In this document: piece after piece, positions 43,297-52,399 of the stretch | How the letters are laid out: each line of letters starts with the position of its first letter | Position numbering within the stretch: position 1 is the stretch's first letter | Source: Glaciecola flavus | Lineage (GTDB): Bacteria; Pseudomonadota; Gammaproteobacteria; Enterobacterales; Alteromonadaceae | Assembly (NCBI RefSeq): GCF_042646125.1 | Contig: NZ_JBHRSW010000017.1 | Location: 62,001 to 126,000 of the forward strand | Direction of reading: 5' to 3' | DNA length: 64,000 nt | Made by a program: the position numbers and the translations under genes | The notes under the pieces: model-generated | Databases searched by the model: none | The model's input: the letters and a program-made list of their open reading frames with translations, nothing else | Told to the model about the DNA's origin: nothing

Positions 43297-43373
43297 TGGT
43301 CGGTGAGATAGGATTTGAACCTACGACCCCTTGGACCCAAACCAAGTGCGCTACCAAGCTGCGCCACTCACCG
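43297..43373 (-). tRNA. tRNA-Pro (anticodon UGG), promoter-proximal copy
   Basis: Same 77-nt sequence as the copy at 42889-42965, and the identity extends a few bases past the mature ends. First gene of the Pro-Arg-His-Leu-Pro series. Confidence 0.95.
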
Positions 43374-43417
43374 ACTGTTTGCAGTAACGGTAAAAGCAGT
43401 ACCGCTACGGGGGGCGC

Positions 43418-43446
43418 ATATTACCGAGATGACGCCAAGCCGTCAA
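43418..43446 (-). promoter_or_regulatory. Promoter of the tRNA operon with GC-rich discriminator
   Basis: On the minus strand: -35 TTGACG (43441-43446), 17-bp spacer, -10 TAATAT (43418-43423), followed immediately by GCGCCCCCC. A GC-rich discriminator is the mark of stringently controlled stable-RNA promoters, so ppGpp/DksA control is expected. Confidence 0.8.
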
Positions 43447-43644
43447 ACTTTTTTTGATGCCATTTTGAGTTTTTTTTAATATGCCTAAAAAGCGCACAGC
43501 ATTTGATTCAAAAATACGCGAGGTATTGCTCATGACGAGAGCTCAATAGCCGAAAAGGTGCGGATGTAACGCGCTTGGATTGTTATTTACGACAACAAAC
43601 ATGTACAATGCCGCTACACAAGAAATACTCCTCCTTTGTCATTC

Positions 43645-44499
43645 ATGAGCGCACAACTAATCAGCGGTAAGCAAATATCCAAACAAGTAAGAGACACAGT
43701 CAAAGCTTCTGTCGATAACATAAAAGAAGCCAATCGACGGATACCGGGACTAGCCGTCATATTGGTAGGTGCAAATCCTGCCTCGCAAGTATACGTAGCT
43801 AACAAAACGAAAGCATGCGAAGAAGTCGGTTTTGTCTCAAAAGAATACAAGCTTCCATCTGAAACTACCCAATCGGCCTTGATTCAACTTGTCGATGAGT
43901 TGAACGCTGATACCGAAATTGACGGCATTTTACTTCAACTTCCTTTGCCTGCCGGATTAGATGCCGATCCTATTTTGGAAAGAATCCACCCGCACAAAGA
44001 TGTAGATGGATTCCATCCGTACAATATTGGCCGTCTTGCTCAGCGTATGCCAGCACTCAGGCCTTGCACGCCAAAAGGCATCATGACAATGATTGAGTCG
44101 ACTAAAAAACCTATCAAGGGTATGCATGCCGTGATTGTCGGCGCATCTAATATTGTTGGTAGGCCAATGGGACTCGAGCTACTGCTCGCCGGATGCACCG
44201 TTACCACCTGTCACAAATTTACACGAGATTTATCCGCGCTCGTTTCACAAGCTGACTTGTTAGTGGTCGCGGTTGGAAAACCAAACTTTATACCCGGAGA
44301 ATGGATAAAACCTGGGGCTATTGTCATTGATGTCGGTATTAATCGTATGGACGACGGCTCTCTGACGGGTGACGTTGATTTTGAGGTTGCCAAAGAGCGA
44401 GCGGGATGGATTACACCGGTTCCAGGCGGCGTTGGACCGATGACCGTAGCGAGTTTGATAGAAAACACACTAGAGGCTTACGTCAAGTTTCATTCCTAA
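43645..44499 (+). CDS. folD: Bifunctional methylenetetrahydrofolate dehydrogenase/cyclohydrolase FolD
   Basis: Interconverts 5,10-methylene-, methenyl- and 10-formyl-tetrahydrofolate using NADP. Motifs: YVANKTKACEEVGF (catalytic Lys), DGILLQLPLPAGL, HPHKDVDGFHP and the nucleotide-binding IVGASNIVGRPMGLELL, ending in GGVGPMTVASLIENT. The frame opens at a TTG (43636), but the ATG at 43645 matches the family start (284 residues). No Shine-Dalgarno sequence is evident. A DUF1415 gene follows after 15 bp. Confidence 0.96.
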   Translation: MSAQLISGKQISKQVRDTVKASVDNIKEANRRIPGLAVILVGANPASQVYVANKTKACEEVGFVSKEYKLPSETTQSALIQLVDELNADTEIDGILLQLPLPAGLDADPILERIHPHKDVDGFHPYNIGRLAQRMPALRPCTPKGIMTMIESTKKPIKGMHAVIVGASNIVGRPMGLELLLAGCTVTTCHKFTRDLSALVSQADLLVVAVGKPNFIPGEWIKPGAIVIDVGINRMDDGSLTGDVDFEVAKERAGWITPVPGGVGPMTVASLIENTLEAYVKFHS

Positions 44500-44514
44500 T
44501 CAATATTTAGAGAT

Positions 44515-45057
44515 ATGCTTGTGACTTCATCTATTGATGTCGAGAAAAAGATTTATACTTGGCTAGACGAAGTGGTTATTGCTGAAAACTTCTGCCCCTT
44601 TGCAAAAAGTGTACGTGTTAACCAACAAATTCATCTGCGTATTTCAAAAGCACAATCTACTTTGCGGGCGGTAGATGAGATCATGGAAGAATGTGACCAG
44701 CTCAGCTCGATGCCTTCTAGAGAAACCACCTTAGTGGCCTTTGCCGAAGGCTTCTACGACTTTGACGGCTACCTTGGCTTGCTGGAAGAAGTTGAACATG
44801 TTGCGAATATTCAAGGATTTGAAGGAATTTTTCAATTTGCCAGTTTTCACCCTCAATATCAGTTTGAGGGCGAAAGCGTTGATTGCGTTAGCAATTATAC
44901 AAATCGCGCACCTTACCCGATTGTTCATATTTTGAGAGAAGCTACGATCACTAAGGCACTCTCTCACTTTCCCAATGCCGAATCTATTCCAGAAAGAAAT
45001 ATTAAGCATGCCAATGCCTTAGGCATTGGCTTTTTTGAGCAGTATCTGAAAACCTAG
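44515..45057 (+). CDS. DUF1415 family protein
   Basis: 180 residues, soluble, no known catalytic motif. The N terminus TWLDEVVIAENFCPFAKSV and the segment FEGIFQFASFHPQYQFEG are characteristic of the DUF1415 family found in many proteobacteria; the function is unknown. It follows folD by 15 bp and is probably cotranscribed. An intrinsic-terminator-like hairpin with a T-run lies inside the last 16 codons (45010-45036), so transcripts ending there would lack a stop codon. Confidence 0.8.
   Translation: MLVTSSIDVEKKIYTWLDEVVIAENFCPFAKSVRVNQQIHLRISKAQSTLRAVDEIMEECDQLSSMPSRETTLVAFAEGFYDFDGYLGLLEEVEHVANIQGFEGIFQFASFHPQYQFEGESVDCVSNYTNRAPYPIVHILREATITKALSHFPNAESIPERNIKHANALGIGFFEQYLKT
45010..45036 (+). 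terminator. Intrinsic terminator embedded in the DUF1415 coding end
   Basis: Perfect 9-bp GC-rich stem GCCAATGCC/GGCATTGGC, 3-nt loop, followed immediately by six T residues. The codons read A-N-A-L-G-I-G-F-F. It lies about 20 nt before the stop codon at 45055-45057. By the usual criteria this is one of the best terminators in the window. Confidence 0.8.
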
Positions 45058-45103
45058 TTCAATGTAGTGCTACTCGAGACAAACAACAGCGCTCTATTGT
45101 AGC

Positions 45104-46132
45104 TTATTCTTGCTCTTTCACTTCATTATCGTCAGGCTCAACAAGCAAAAAATCCTCATACTCCTTAACGAGTTCTCGCGCTTGGTAATCTCTTAACTCA
45201 TATATCCAATTGTTTATGTAAGATTGCTCTCCGACAGTATTGAACAGTGCCATCAAATTGCCCTCATTTTCGAACAACTTTACGTTATGTGTTTGTTGAT
45301 TCGTATCTACCAATTCAAACTCAGCAACAGGGCTAAGCGAGGATTGTTCAAATGAATTAAGCAGAAACACCGCGGTGTACTCGAGCGAGAGCATGTTGTT
45401 GACGACGTCCTCTAGTATCGTTTCGAAACGCAACTCATCTTCTTCTGCATCAAAGTCGCTCAATCTAAAAGTAGGTAATGCTTCTCCATCTAAGTTTTCG
45501 CGCTGTAAGCTCCACTGTTTGCCCTCATCCGTTCGCGCAAGTGAGATTAATTCCTTAGCCGTAAAGCCAAGTAAACTTTGATCTAACCAAGAATATTTCT
45601 CCTCGGGCAGGCTTAATCGTTTGTCCATCAGCCACATTTGATCATCATCAGCATAGCGAATGTATTGCCCTGCTTGGTTAGTCGCTTCATTACCAATCAG
45701 CATACGGACATCTCCACTTTCAAATTCAACGACAACCAAATGCGCAGAGGAACCTTCATCATCAACGCTACTCAAGCCCAAGCGATGATGATTCTCAGGT
45801 TTCTTACTTTTTGCCTCAATTAACTTTGCATCAGCAAGGCTTTGCACAAAACCAGCCAAATGGGTTTTGTCTAGGGGATATGCGCTATCTGCCGAAAGCT
45901 GACTTGCCATCCACTTGTTTTCATTGCTGAGTTTACTTGCCTTAAGCAGTGTTTGATTGGCGCTACGAATTTCAATACTCATTACTTCGCTGTTCCGCAA
46001 TGCTTCGCTGATCACCAAGTTTGCAGACGTTGCTGAGGTACTATTTTTGGTATTGCCATCATAAATGACTATATAGGCACCCAGTATTAAAACAAATAAT
46101 ACAAGTAGTATTCCAATTAGCTGTTTTTGCAT
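45104..46132 (-). CDS. DUF4340 domain protein, partner of a Gld-like ABC system
   Basis: 342 residues. One N-terminal membrane segment (about 4-24, LIGILLVLFVLILGAYIVIY) and a periplasmic body with repeated lipocalin-like strands (NKWMASQL, WLMDKRLSLPEEKYSWLDQSLLGF), typical of DUF4340. Such proteins are usually encoded after a GldG-like protein and an ABC-2 transporter, as here. The molecular role is unknown. It starts 12 bp after the GldG-like gene and ends in an acidic tail. Confidence 0.8.
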   Translation of the reverse strand: MQKQLIGILLVLFVLILGAYIVIYDGNTKNSTSATSANLVISEALRNSEVMSIEIRSANQTLLKASKLSNENKWMASQLSADSAYPLDKTHLAGFVQSLADAKLIEAKSKKPENHHRLGLSSVDDEGSSAHLVVVEFESGDVRMLIGNEATNQAGQYIRYADDDQMWLMDKRLSLPEEKYSWLDQSLLGFTAKELISLARTDEGKQWSLQRENLDGEALPTFRLSDFDAEEDELRFETILEDVVNNMLSLEYTAVFLLNSFEQSSLSPVAEFELVDTNQQTHNVKLFENEGNLMALFNTVGEQSYINNWIYELRDYQARELVKEYEDFLLVEPDDNEVKEQE

Positions 46133-46144
46133 CTCGTCTCCCCT

Positions 46145-47977
46145 CTAAGCTTGTGTTTGCGGCGCGCGTCTTCTTAACAAGCTAGCTAGCAAAAATAGTA
46201 AAGTGACTAAAATGAGTGGTGCAATGGCAATATTCAGTATCGCTAATGTATTGCCTAAAGAATCAATATCTTTGTCGAGTTGAAACTGAACATCTCTCAA
46301 GGACTTTCTTATTTGTACGCGCTGCGCAACAAATTCATCTATTGCGGCTTGTTGCTCCGGCGATATTGTTAAGCTATCAGACTGTTGCCCTTGTAACTCT
46401 GCCAATTGCGCTTCAGTCTGTTCAAGCTGAGATTGAAGCAGTTGCTCCTGCTCTCTAAATTTTTCTTCAGCGACTACGGCTAAGGCTTGAACTTTTTCAA
46501 AAGGACGCGCAAAAGTACCGCGACTTCTGATACCAATCAGGCCTTCACTACCAGCAAAATTTTCTGCAAGATTGGTAACAAAATCACCGTTGTTCGCAAA
46601 AGGAGAAAATACTGTTTGACCAAAAAAGCTGCTTTGCTGCACCCAAAAACGGTCGGCTAAAAGGTCTGCATCCGCTACAACAACTAGATTGAAGTTGTCT
46701 GTACTCTTAACAAAGCCTTCAGCTTGTTTCTCTTCATTGTCGGCGTAATAAGACGAAGCTGTGCCTGAATACCTAGCGGCAAACACGGTTTCTTTGCCTA
46801 GCTCACTTGCGTTGTTCAACAGTAAATTGGGTATGCGCTGAGCAGCATATTCGTTAGCCCCTAAGCTAAACGTATTTGACGAGCTGCGTATCAATGGTAC
46901 TTGTGATAGTGATGCATTTTCACTTAAGCTCATTGAACCAAACGACGCACCGTTTAACGTATCGAGATCAGCCGTAGTGATGTCTTTGTCATCGATCTCC
47001 TTATCTCCTAAACCGATAAAACCAACATGACGGATCACATCATTTTGCTGCCCACGGATCTCCAAACCAAGCTTGGCATCCAATACCACTTTATCCAACT
47101 GTATCTCGATACCGTAAGCTTCTAACAAATCGAAACTGGATGTATTTGCCCCCATCGCGCCCATACTCGCCATGGGATCTGATTCATAATGAGGATCAAC
47201 AAAAGCCAGTGCTTTGCCCCCATTCATCAAATATTGATCGACCGCATATTGCATGCCTTCGCTAAGGTTTTGAGGGTGCCACAAAACCAGTACTTGAGTA
47301 TCGTCAGGCAAAGTATCGGCAGTTACATCAACCAACTCGACGTCAAACAGTTGAGATAGTTGGGTATAAATCACATTAGGCGGATCTTGTTGCCCAGTTA
47401 AAGGGTTTTGCCCGCCTTCTAGCGCTAGGCTGGTCACTATTGCTATTTTCGCTAACGCGGGTTGGCTCAGCTGGTGCACCAATTTACTGATGTCATACTC
47501 CAAAAATGATTCCTTAGACGGGTCAAAAAAACCAATAACCATTGCATCGTCAAGTGCGTTTGTACCCGCCAAACCAAAATAAATACTGTCTCCACCGGCG
47601 CCCAAGCTAGCGGCAGTTAAACCGAAGGTGGCAGCTCGGTCCTCAGCTTCAGAAAAGGCCTTCGGGTCAATAATTTCTAGGTTTATTTTACCATCTGCCA
47701 AAGTTTCATATTTTTTCAACAAGGTTTCGACTTGCGTTGCGTAATCTCGTAACGCAGTCATACCGGAGCTTGCGTCATTCGAGAAAAAGAAATAGAGGTT
47801 GATTGGCTCTTCTAAATTTCCAAGCATATCTTTGGTTCCCTGTGACAGGGAGTACACCTTGTTTTCCGTGAGGTCAACACTCAGCCCCTTAAAAACAAGG
47901 TTATTTAACAAAGTAGCTGCAAAGAAAACAGCGATTAACACAATAAAGAAAAAAGCGTTTGAAAAAGTTTTTTGCAT
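46145..47977 (-). CDS. GldG-like ABC-system auxiliary protein
   Basis: 610 residues. N-terminal membrane segment (about 8-26), then a large periplasmic part of the GldG/ABC_transp_aux type (LTENKVYSLSQGTKDML, YFFFSNDASSGMTALRDYA, VLVLWHPQNLSEGMQYAVDQYLMNGGKALAFVDPHYE). A coiled-coil stretch rich in Gln and Glu lies at about 510-560, and a second membrane segment at about 578-600. In Bacteroidetes GldG is needed for gliding; gammaproteobacterial homologues have no proven role. It forms a unit with the permease (3 bp upstream), ATPase and DUF4340 protein. Confidence 0.82.
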   Translation of the reverse strand: MQKTFSNAFFFIVLIAVFFAATLLNNLVFKGLSVDLTENKVYSLSQGTKDMLGNLEEPINLYFFFSNDASSGMTALRDYATQVETLLKKYETLADGKINLEIIDPKAFSEAEDRAATFGLTAASLGAGGDSIYFGLAGTNALDDAMVIGFFDPSKESFLEYDISKLVHQLSQPALAKIAIVTSLALEGGQNPLTGQQDPPNVIYTQLSQLFDVELVDVTADTLPDDTQVLVLWHPQNLSEGMQYAVDQYLMNGGKALAFVDPHYESDPMASMGAMGANTSSFDLLEAYGIEIQLDKVVLDAKLGLEIRGQQNDVIRHVGFIGLGDKEIDDKDITTADLDTLNGASFGSMSLSENASLSQVPLIRSSSNTFSLGANEYAAQRIPNLLLNNASELGKETVFAARYSGTASSYYADNEEKQAEGFVKSTDNFNLVVVADADLLADRFWVQQSSFFGQTVFSPFANNGDFVTNLAENFAGSEGLIGIRSRGTFARPFEKVQALAVVAEEKFREQEQLLQSQLEQTEAQLAELQGQQSDSLTISPEQQAAIDEFVAQRVQIRKSLRDVQFQLDKDIDSLGNTLAILNIAIAPLILVTLLFLLASLLRRRAPQTQA

Positions 47978-47980
47978 AAT

Positions 47981-48715
47981 TTAGTTCGCCTTCTTTTGTT
48001 CAATGATCACGTAACCAGCGTAAAGCCATATCACAATAAAAATGACGTAAAACAGGGCGTCATTGAGGGCAATGACACCCTTCGAAATATCTTGAAAATG
48101 CGTTAAGAAACTCAGAGAAGCAATCGTATCAATCAACAGATTCGGCGCCCAATGCTGCAAGGTGTCAATGATCACAGGTGAGCCCACTAGCACGAATAAG
48201 AAACTAAGAACAATGGAGAGCATAAACGCAATAATTTGATTTTTGGTCAATGCAGACATACAAATCCCAAGTGCCAAAAAAGCACCCGACATTAACCAAC
48301 TGCCAACATATGCTGAAACAATGATACCATTATCAGGATTCCCCAAGTAATTAACGGTTATCCATAGGGGAAAAGTCAGCACTAGGCAGATGCCCAATAC
48401 AAACCAAGCGGCAAAGAATTTACCTAGCATAATTTGCACAGTGGTGAGTGGAAGCGTCATCAACAGCTCGATCGTGCCGCTCTTTCGTTCTTCTGACCAT
48501 GTGCGCATGGATATCGCTGGCACCAAAAATAGATATAACCAAGGGTGAAAGTTAAAAAAGCTCAGTAAGTCTGCTTGCCCTCTGGCATAAAAGTCGCCGA
48601 TCAAAAACGTAAAAACACCCGACATCACCAAAAATATAGCGATAAAGATATACGCCACAGGCGTCGCGAAGAAACTCGCAAATTCGCGGCGCATCACAAT
48701 CATCGTTTCGTTCAT
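47981..48715 (-). CDS. ABC-2 type permease (GldF-like)
   Basis: 244 residues with about six membrane segments. The sequences RREFASFFATPVAYIFIAIFLVMSG and RTWSEERKSGTIELLMTLPLT are characteristic of ABC-2 permeases of the GldF/NosY type. The start is adjacent to the ATPase stop and the end is 3 bp before the GldG-like start, so all four genes are probably coupled. Substrate unknown. Confidence 0.87.
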   Translation of the reverse strand: MNETMIVMRREFASFFATPVAYIFIAIFLVMSGVFTFLIGDFYARGQADLLSFFNFHPWLYLFLVPAISMRTWSEERKSGTIELLMTLPLTTVQIMLGKFFAAWFVLGICLVLTFPLWITVNYLGNPDNGIIVSAYVGSWLMSGAFLALGICMSALTKNQIIAFMLSIVLSFLFVLVGSPVIIDTLQHWAPNLLIDTIASLSFLTHFQDISKGVIALNDALFYVIFIVIWLYAGYVIIEQKKAN

Positions 48716-49654
48716 TTACACTACCTCCTCAGTGGTCAATTTTGGGGATGTTATTTCTCTGAACACATCATCTAATCGACCTTGTTCAGGAAATACCATA
48801 TCCACGGGCAGCTGGTTGCTTTGTATATATTGCTGAACAACAGCAGTGATGTCTTGTCCAGTCTCAGGAAATATAGTCACTCGATTTGTGCCTTTGTCAT
48901 GTTTTAGATCTGCGACTCCAGACAACTCCAAAATACCCGAAATATCAGCCATATAACTCAATTTAATAGTGATGGCATTGTGATATTTAGAACGCTGTTG
49001 CAAGGCTAGCGGCGAATCATCAAAGCGTTTTTCGCCGTCTGCAATAATGATGACGCGGTTACAAACGGCCGTGACCTCTTCTAGTATGTGCGTCGAAACA
49101 ATAACAATCTTGTTCTCGGCTAAGTCCTCAATTAAGCAGCGCACTTGATGTTTTTGATTGGGATCTAAGCCGTCGGTAGGCTCATCCAAAATGAGTATAT
49201 CTGGATCGTGAATCAATGCTTGTGCTATACCTACACGTCGTTTAAAGCCTTTCGATAAATTGTCAATCTGTCGATTTAACACAGTTTCCAAGGCGACTTT
49301 TTCAACAACTCGATTAATGGCGAGATCTTGTTCTTTGCTAGGTATTTTTCTGGCTTCGGCAATAAACCGTAAAAACTGATACACGGTCATGTCGGGGTAG
49401 GCTGGCGCACCTTCTGGTAAATAACCGACTTTTTGTTTGACTTGCAAGGCATTTTTTCCGATGTCGAGCCCATCAATACTGACTTTGCCTGAAGTCATTG
49501 GCAAAAAACCCGTTATCATTTTCATGGTTGTCGACTTCCCTGCCCCATTAGGCCCGAGAAATCCCACCACCTCACCGAGTTTAATTTCGAATGAAAGATT
49601 ATTTACTGCTTTGTGATGCCCGAAGTTTCGAGTTAAGTTTTCCACCAAAATCAT
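48716..49654 (-). CDS. ABC transporter ATP-binding protein (GldA-like)
   Basis: 312 residues. Walker A GPNGAGKST, Q-loop GYLPEGAPAYPDMTV, signature LSKGFKRRVGIAQAL and Walker B ILILDEPTDGLDP are all intact, followed by an H-loop His in STHILEE. A C-terminal extension of about 80 residues follows the ATPase core, as in GldA/CcmA-type ATPases. It is the first gene of the leftward four-gene transporter unit. Confidence 0.9.
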   Translation of the reverse strand: MILVENLTRNFGHHKAVNNLSFEIKLGEVVGFLGPNGAGKSTTMKMITGFLPMTSGKVSIDGLDIGKNALQVKQKVGYLPEGAPAYPDMTVYQFLRFIAEARKIPSKEQDLAINRVVEKVALETVLNRQIDNLSKGFKRRVGIAQALIHDPDILILDEPTDGLDPNQKHQVRCLIEDLAENKIVIVSTHILEEVTAVCNRVIIIADGEKRFDDSPLALQQRSKYHNAITIKLSYMADISGILELSGVADLKHDKGTNRVTIFPETGQDITAVVQQYIQSNQLPVDMVFPEQGRLDDVFREITSPKLTTEEVV

Positions 49655-49840
49655 ACAAATCCCTATATCGTTATACGCTTAGTAATTAACTTTGTTGGTG
49701 CGTTATCGAAAACGCTTAACCGATGCCAAGAAGCAGTGATTTGTTGTGCTTCATACAGCCAAAAAAACGGTTTTTAGACACGCGAAATGGTATATAGTTG
49801 CGCCGTTATCAGATTTCAATACTGTTAAAAATAAAATTCG

Positions 49841-50515
49841 ATGGAATATAAAATTTCGCCAATTGGCCATATAAAAACACCATTCACTCAAAAATTTGGT
49901 ATTCCGAGACAAGGCTTAGGTTTGAGTATTGCCACTGGGCGTATTGTCTTTGATCAGTCAATAAGGCCACATGAAGCTTGTGAGGGCTTGTCAGAATTTA
50001 GCCATTTATGGCTGCTTTTTTTATTCAGTGAACACTTGGATCACTTACCCAAACAACGTATTCGCCCCCCTCGCTTAGGAGGAAATACAAAACTAGGTGT
50101 GTTTGCGTCTCGCTCTAGCTTTAGACCGAATAACATAGGCATGACACTAGTAAAAAACCTCGGTATGCATGGCGAAGTACTTGAAGTAGAAGGTGTAGAC
50201 ATGTTGAATAACACACCAATCGTGGATATCAAGCCATACATCGTTTACGCCGACAGTATGCCTACTGCTGATTCTAGTTATGCAACTGCGGCACCTGAAA
50301 GTCCGCTTGAAGTGTTTATTCCACCGCAGCTTGTATCTGCAGCAAAAGAGAAAAATTTGCCAATAAACCTGATTATTCAGGTACTTTCGCAAGATCCTCG
50401 ACCTGCTTATAAAAAGACTAAAAACGATCCTAAATTTTACACGATTCAACTCTACAACATTGATATTCACTGGCGCGTAGATGGTAGCACCGTCGTAGTG
50501 TGTGATATTAATTGA
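49841..50515 (+). CDS. trmO: tRNA (N6-threonylcarbamoyladenosine37-N6)-methyltransferase TrmO
   Basis: SAM-dependent methyltransferase of the YaeB/TsaA beta-barrel family that converts t6A37 to m6t6A37 in tRNA-Thr. The N-terminal SPIGHIKTPFTQKFGIPRQ, the motif FSHLWLLFLFSEH, the SAM-binding FASRSSFRPNNIGMT and the C-terminal QDPRPAY-K are all present. 224 residues is standard. It is divergent from the ABC unit and upstream of proS. Confidence 0.93.
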   Translation: MEYKISPIGHIKTPFTQKFGIPRQGLGLSIATGRIVFDQSIRPHEACEGLSEFSHLWLLFLFSEHLDHLPKQRIRPPRLGGNTKLGVFASRSSFRPNNIGMTLVKNLGMHGEVLEVEGVDMLNNTPIVDIKPYIVYADSMPTADSSYATAAPESPLEVFIPPQLVSAAKEKNLPINLIIQVLSQDPRPAYKKTKNDPKFYTIQLYNIDIHWRVDGSTVVVCDIN

Positions 50516-50683
50516 CGAGCATTTGAAATCATTCTTGCTACGTTTTTGCATATGGATTGAGTTTTAAGCGTTCTAACCAAAGTTTAGGGTTTAGTCGGCC
50601 ACACTTGACTGGTATCATTGCCGGATATTTTCAATCCTTAGCCCCTAATTTGTATCGGCTACCTTTTACGATTAATAATAAAA

Positions 50684-52399
50684 ATGCGTACTTCAGAATA
50701 TCTAATTGCTACTCAAAAAGAATCACCTGCAGAAGCAGAAATTGTTAGCCATCAATTGATGATCCGTGCTGGCTTGGTCAGGAAGCTCGCTTCTGGCTTG
50801 TACACTTGGCTACCCACCGGCCTCCGCGTACTAAACAAAGTGACAGAAATCGTTAGAGACGAGATGAACAAAGCCGCGGCTATCGAAATTAGTATGCCCG
50901 TGGTGCAGCCTGCGGACTTATGGCAAGAATCTGGCCGTTGGGAAGAATACGGCCCAGAACTGTTGCGAATCAAGGATCGCCATCAGCGGGATTTTGTACT
51001 AGGCCCCACGCATGAAGAAGTCATCACTGCTCTTGTAAAAAATGAAGTAAGCAGCTACAAACAATTGCCGCTAAATTTGTACCAAATACAAACAAAGTTT
51101 AGAGACGAAGTAAGGCCTCGTTTTGGTATAATGCGCAGTCGCGAATTTATTATGAAAGATGCCTATTCATTTCACGCTGACAGTGAGTCCCTCGACCAAA
51201 CATACCAACGCATGCATCAAGCCTACTGCAATATTTTTGAACGCATTGGCCTAGATTATCGCCCAGTTATTGCCGATTCAGGTTCTATTGGTGGTGCGGT
51301 ATCCCACGAATTTCATGTTCTCGCTGAATCAGGTGAAGATGATATTGCGTTTAGCCAAGCTTCGGATTATGCGGCAAATGTGGAATTGGCAGAAGCCCTT
51401 GCCATTGGTGAACGTGCAGATCCCAAAGAATCCCTTAAAATTATCGACACGCCAAATGCTAAGACGATTGAAGATGTCGCAGCTTTTTTGAACACCGGCG
51501 CTGACAAATGTATCAAGACCTTAATCGTAAAAGCTGGCGAAGACACTGGTCATCAATTTGTTGCCATTGTACTTCGCGGCGATCACACCCTAAACGACAT
51601 AAAAGCGACAAAGCACCCACTGCTTAGTTCTCCACTGGTCATGGCAAATGAACACGAGGTAAAAGAAACGTTTGGCGTAAGTTTTGGCTCAATTGGGCCA
51701 GTTAATTTGCCGTGCCCGATACTCGTCGATCGCAGTGCCGCGATGTGCAGTGACTTTATATGTGGTGCCAACACAGATGACAAACATTACACAGGCGCCA
51801 ACTTCGACCGGGATGTACCTGACTACGAAGTAGCTGATCTTAGAAATGTTGTCGCAGGTGATCCTTCTCCAGATGGAAAAGGCAAACTAGAGATACGTAA
51901 AGGCATAGAAGTCGGTCACATATTCCAGTTGGGAGAAAAATACTCTAAAGCACTTAATTGTGGTGTGCTCAATGAATCAGGCAAACACCAGATATTGCAA
52001 ATGGGTTGTTACGGCATTGGTATCACGCGTATCATCGCCGCAGCGATAGAGCAAAACAACGACAAATTTGGTATTCAATGGCCTGAGGCCATCGCCCCGT
52101 TTAAGATAGTAATCATCCCTATGAATATGCACAAATCCCAGCGAGTAGCAGAAGTTGCTAACCGCCTATATACAGATTTTATTGCTGCTGGTGTTGAGGT
52201 GCTATTTGACGACAGAAAGGAACGTCCAGGTGTTATGTTTAATGACATGGAATTAATTGGCATACCTCATAGTGTTGTGATTGGTGAGCGAAATCTAGAT
52301 AATCTGCAAGTAGAGCATAAAAACCGAAAAACAGGTGAGAAGCAGCTCCTTAATATTGACGAGGTAGTTGCTTGCTTGACTAACCAAGAAGGTGTCTAG
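50684..52399 (+). CDS. proS: Prolyl-tRNA synthetase
   Basis: Class II synthetase of the bacterial type with an inserted editing domain between motifs 2 and 3. Motif 1 region GLYTWLPTGLRVLNKV, motif 2 FRDEVRPRFGIMRSREFIMKDAYSF, editing domain about residues 225-395, motif 3 GCYGIGITRIIAAAIEQ. 571 residues is normal. The TTG start of the next gene follows the stop codon directly. Confidence 0.97.
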   Translation: MRTSEYLIATQKESPAEAEIVSHQLMIRAGLVRKLASGLYTWLPTGLRVLNKVTEIVRDEMNKAAAIEISMPVVQPADLWQESGRWEEYGPELLRIKDRHQRDFVLGPTHEEVITALVKNEVSSYKQLPLNLYQIQTKFRDEVRPRFGIMRSREFIMKDAYSFHADSESLDQTYQRMHQAYCNIFERIGLDYRPVIADSGSIGGAVSHEFHVLAESGEDDIAFSQASDYAANVELAEALAIGERADPKESLKIIDTPNAKTIEDVAAFLNTGADKCIKTLIVKAGEDTGHQFVAIVLRGDHTLNDIKATKHPLLSSPLVMANEHEVKETFGVSFGSIGPVNLPCPILVDRSAAMCSDFICGANTDDKHYTGANFDRDVPDYEVADLRNVVAGDPSPDGKGKLEIRKGIEVGHIFQLGEKYSKALNCGVLNESGKHQILQMGCYGIGITRIIAAAIEQNNDKFGIQWPEAIAPFKIVIIPMNMHKSQRVAEVANRLYTDFIAAGVEVLFDDRKERPGVMFNDMELIGIPHSVVIGERNLDNLQVEHKNRKTGEKQLLNIDEVVACLTNQEGV

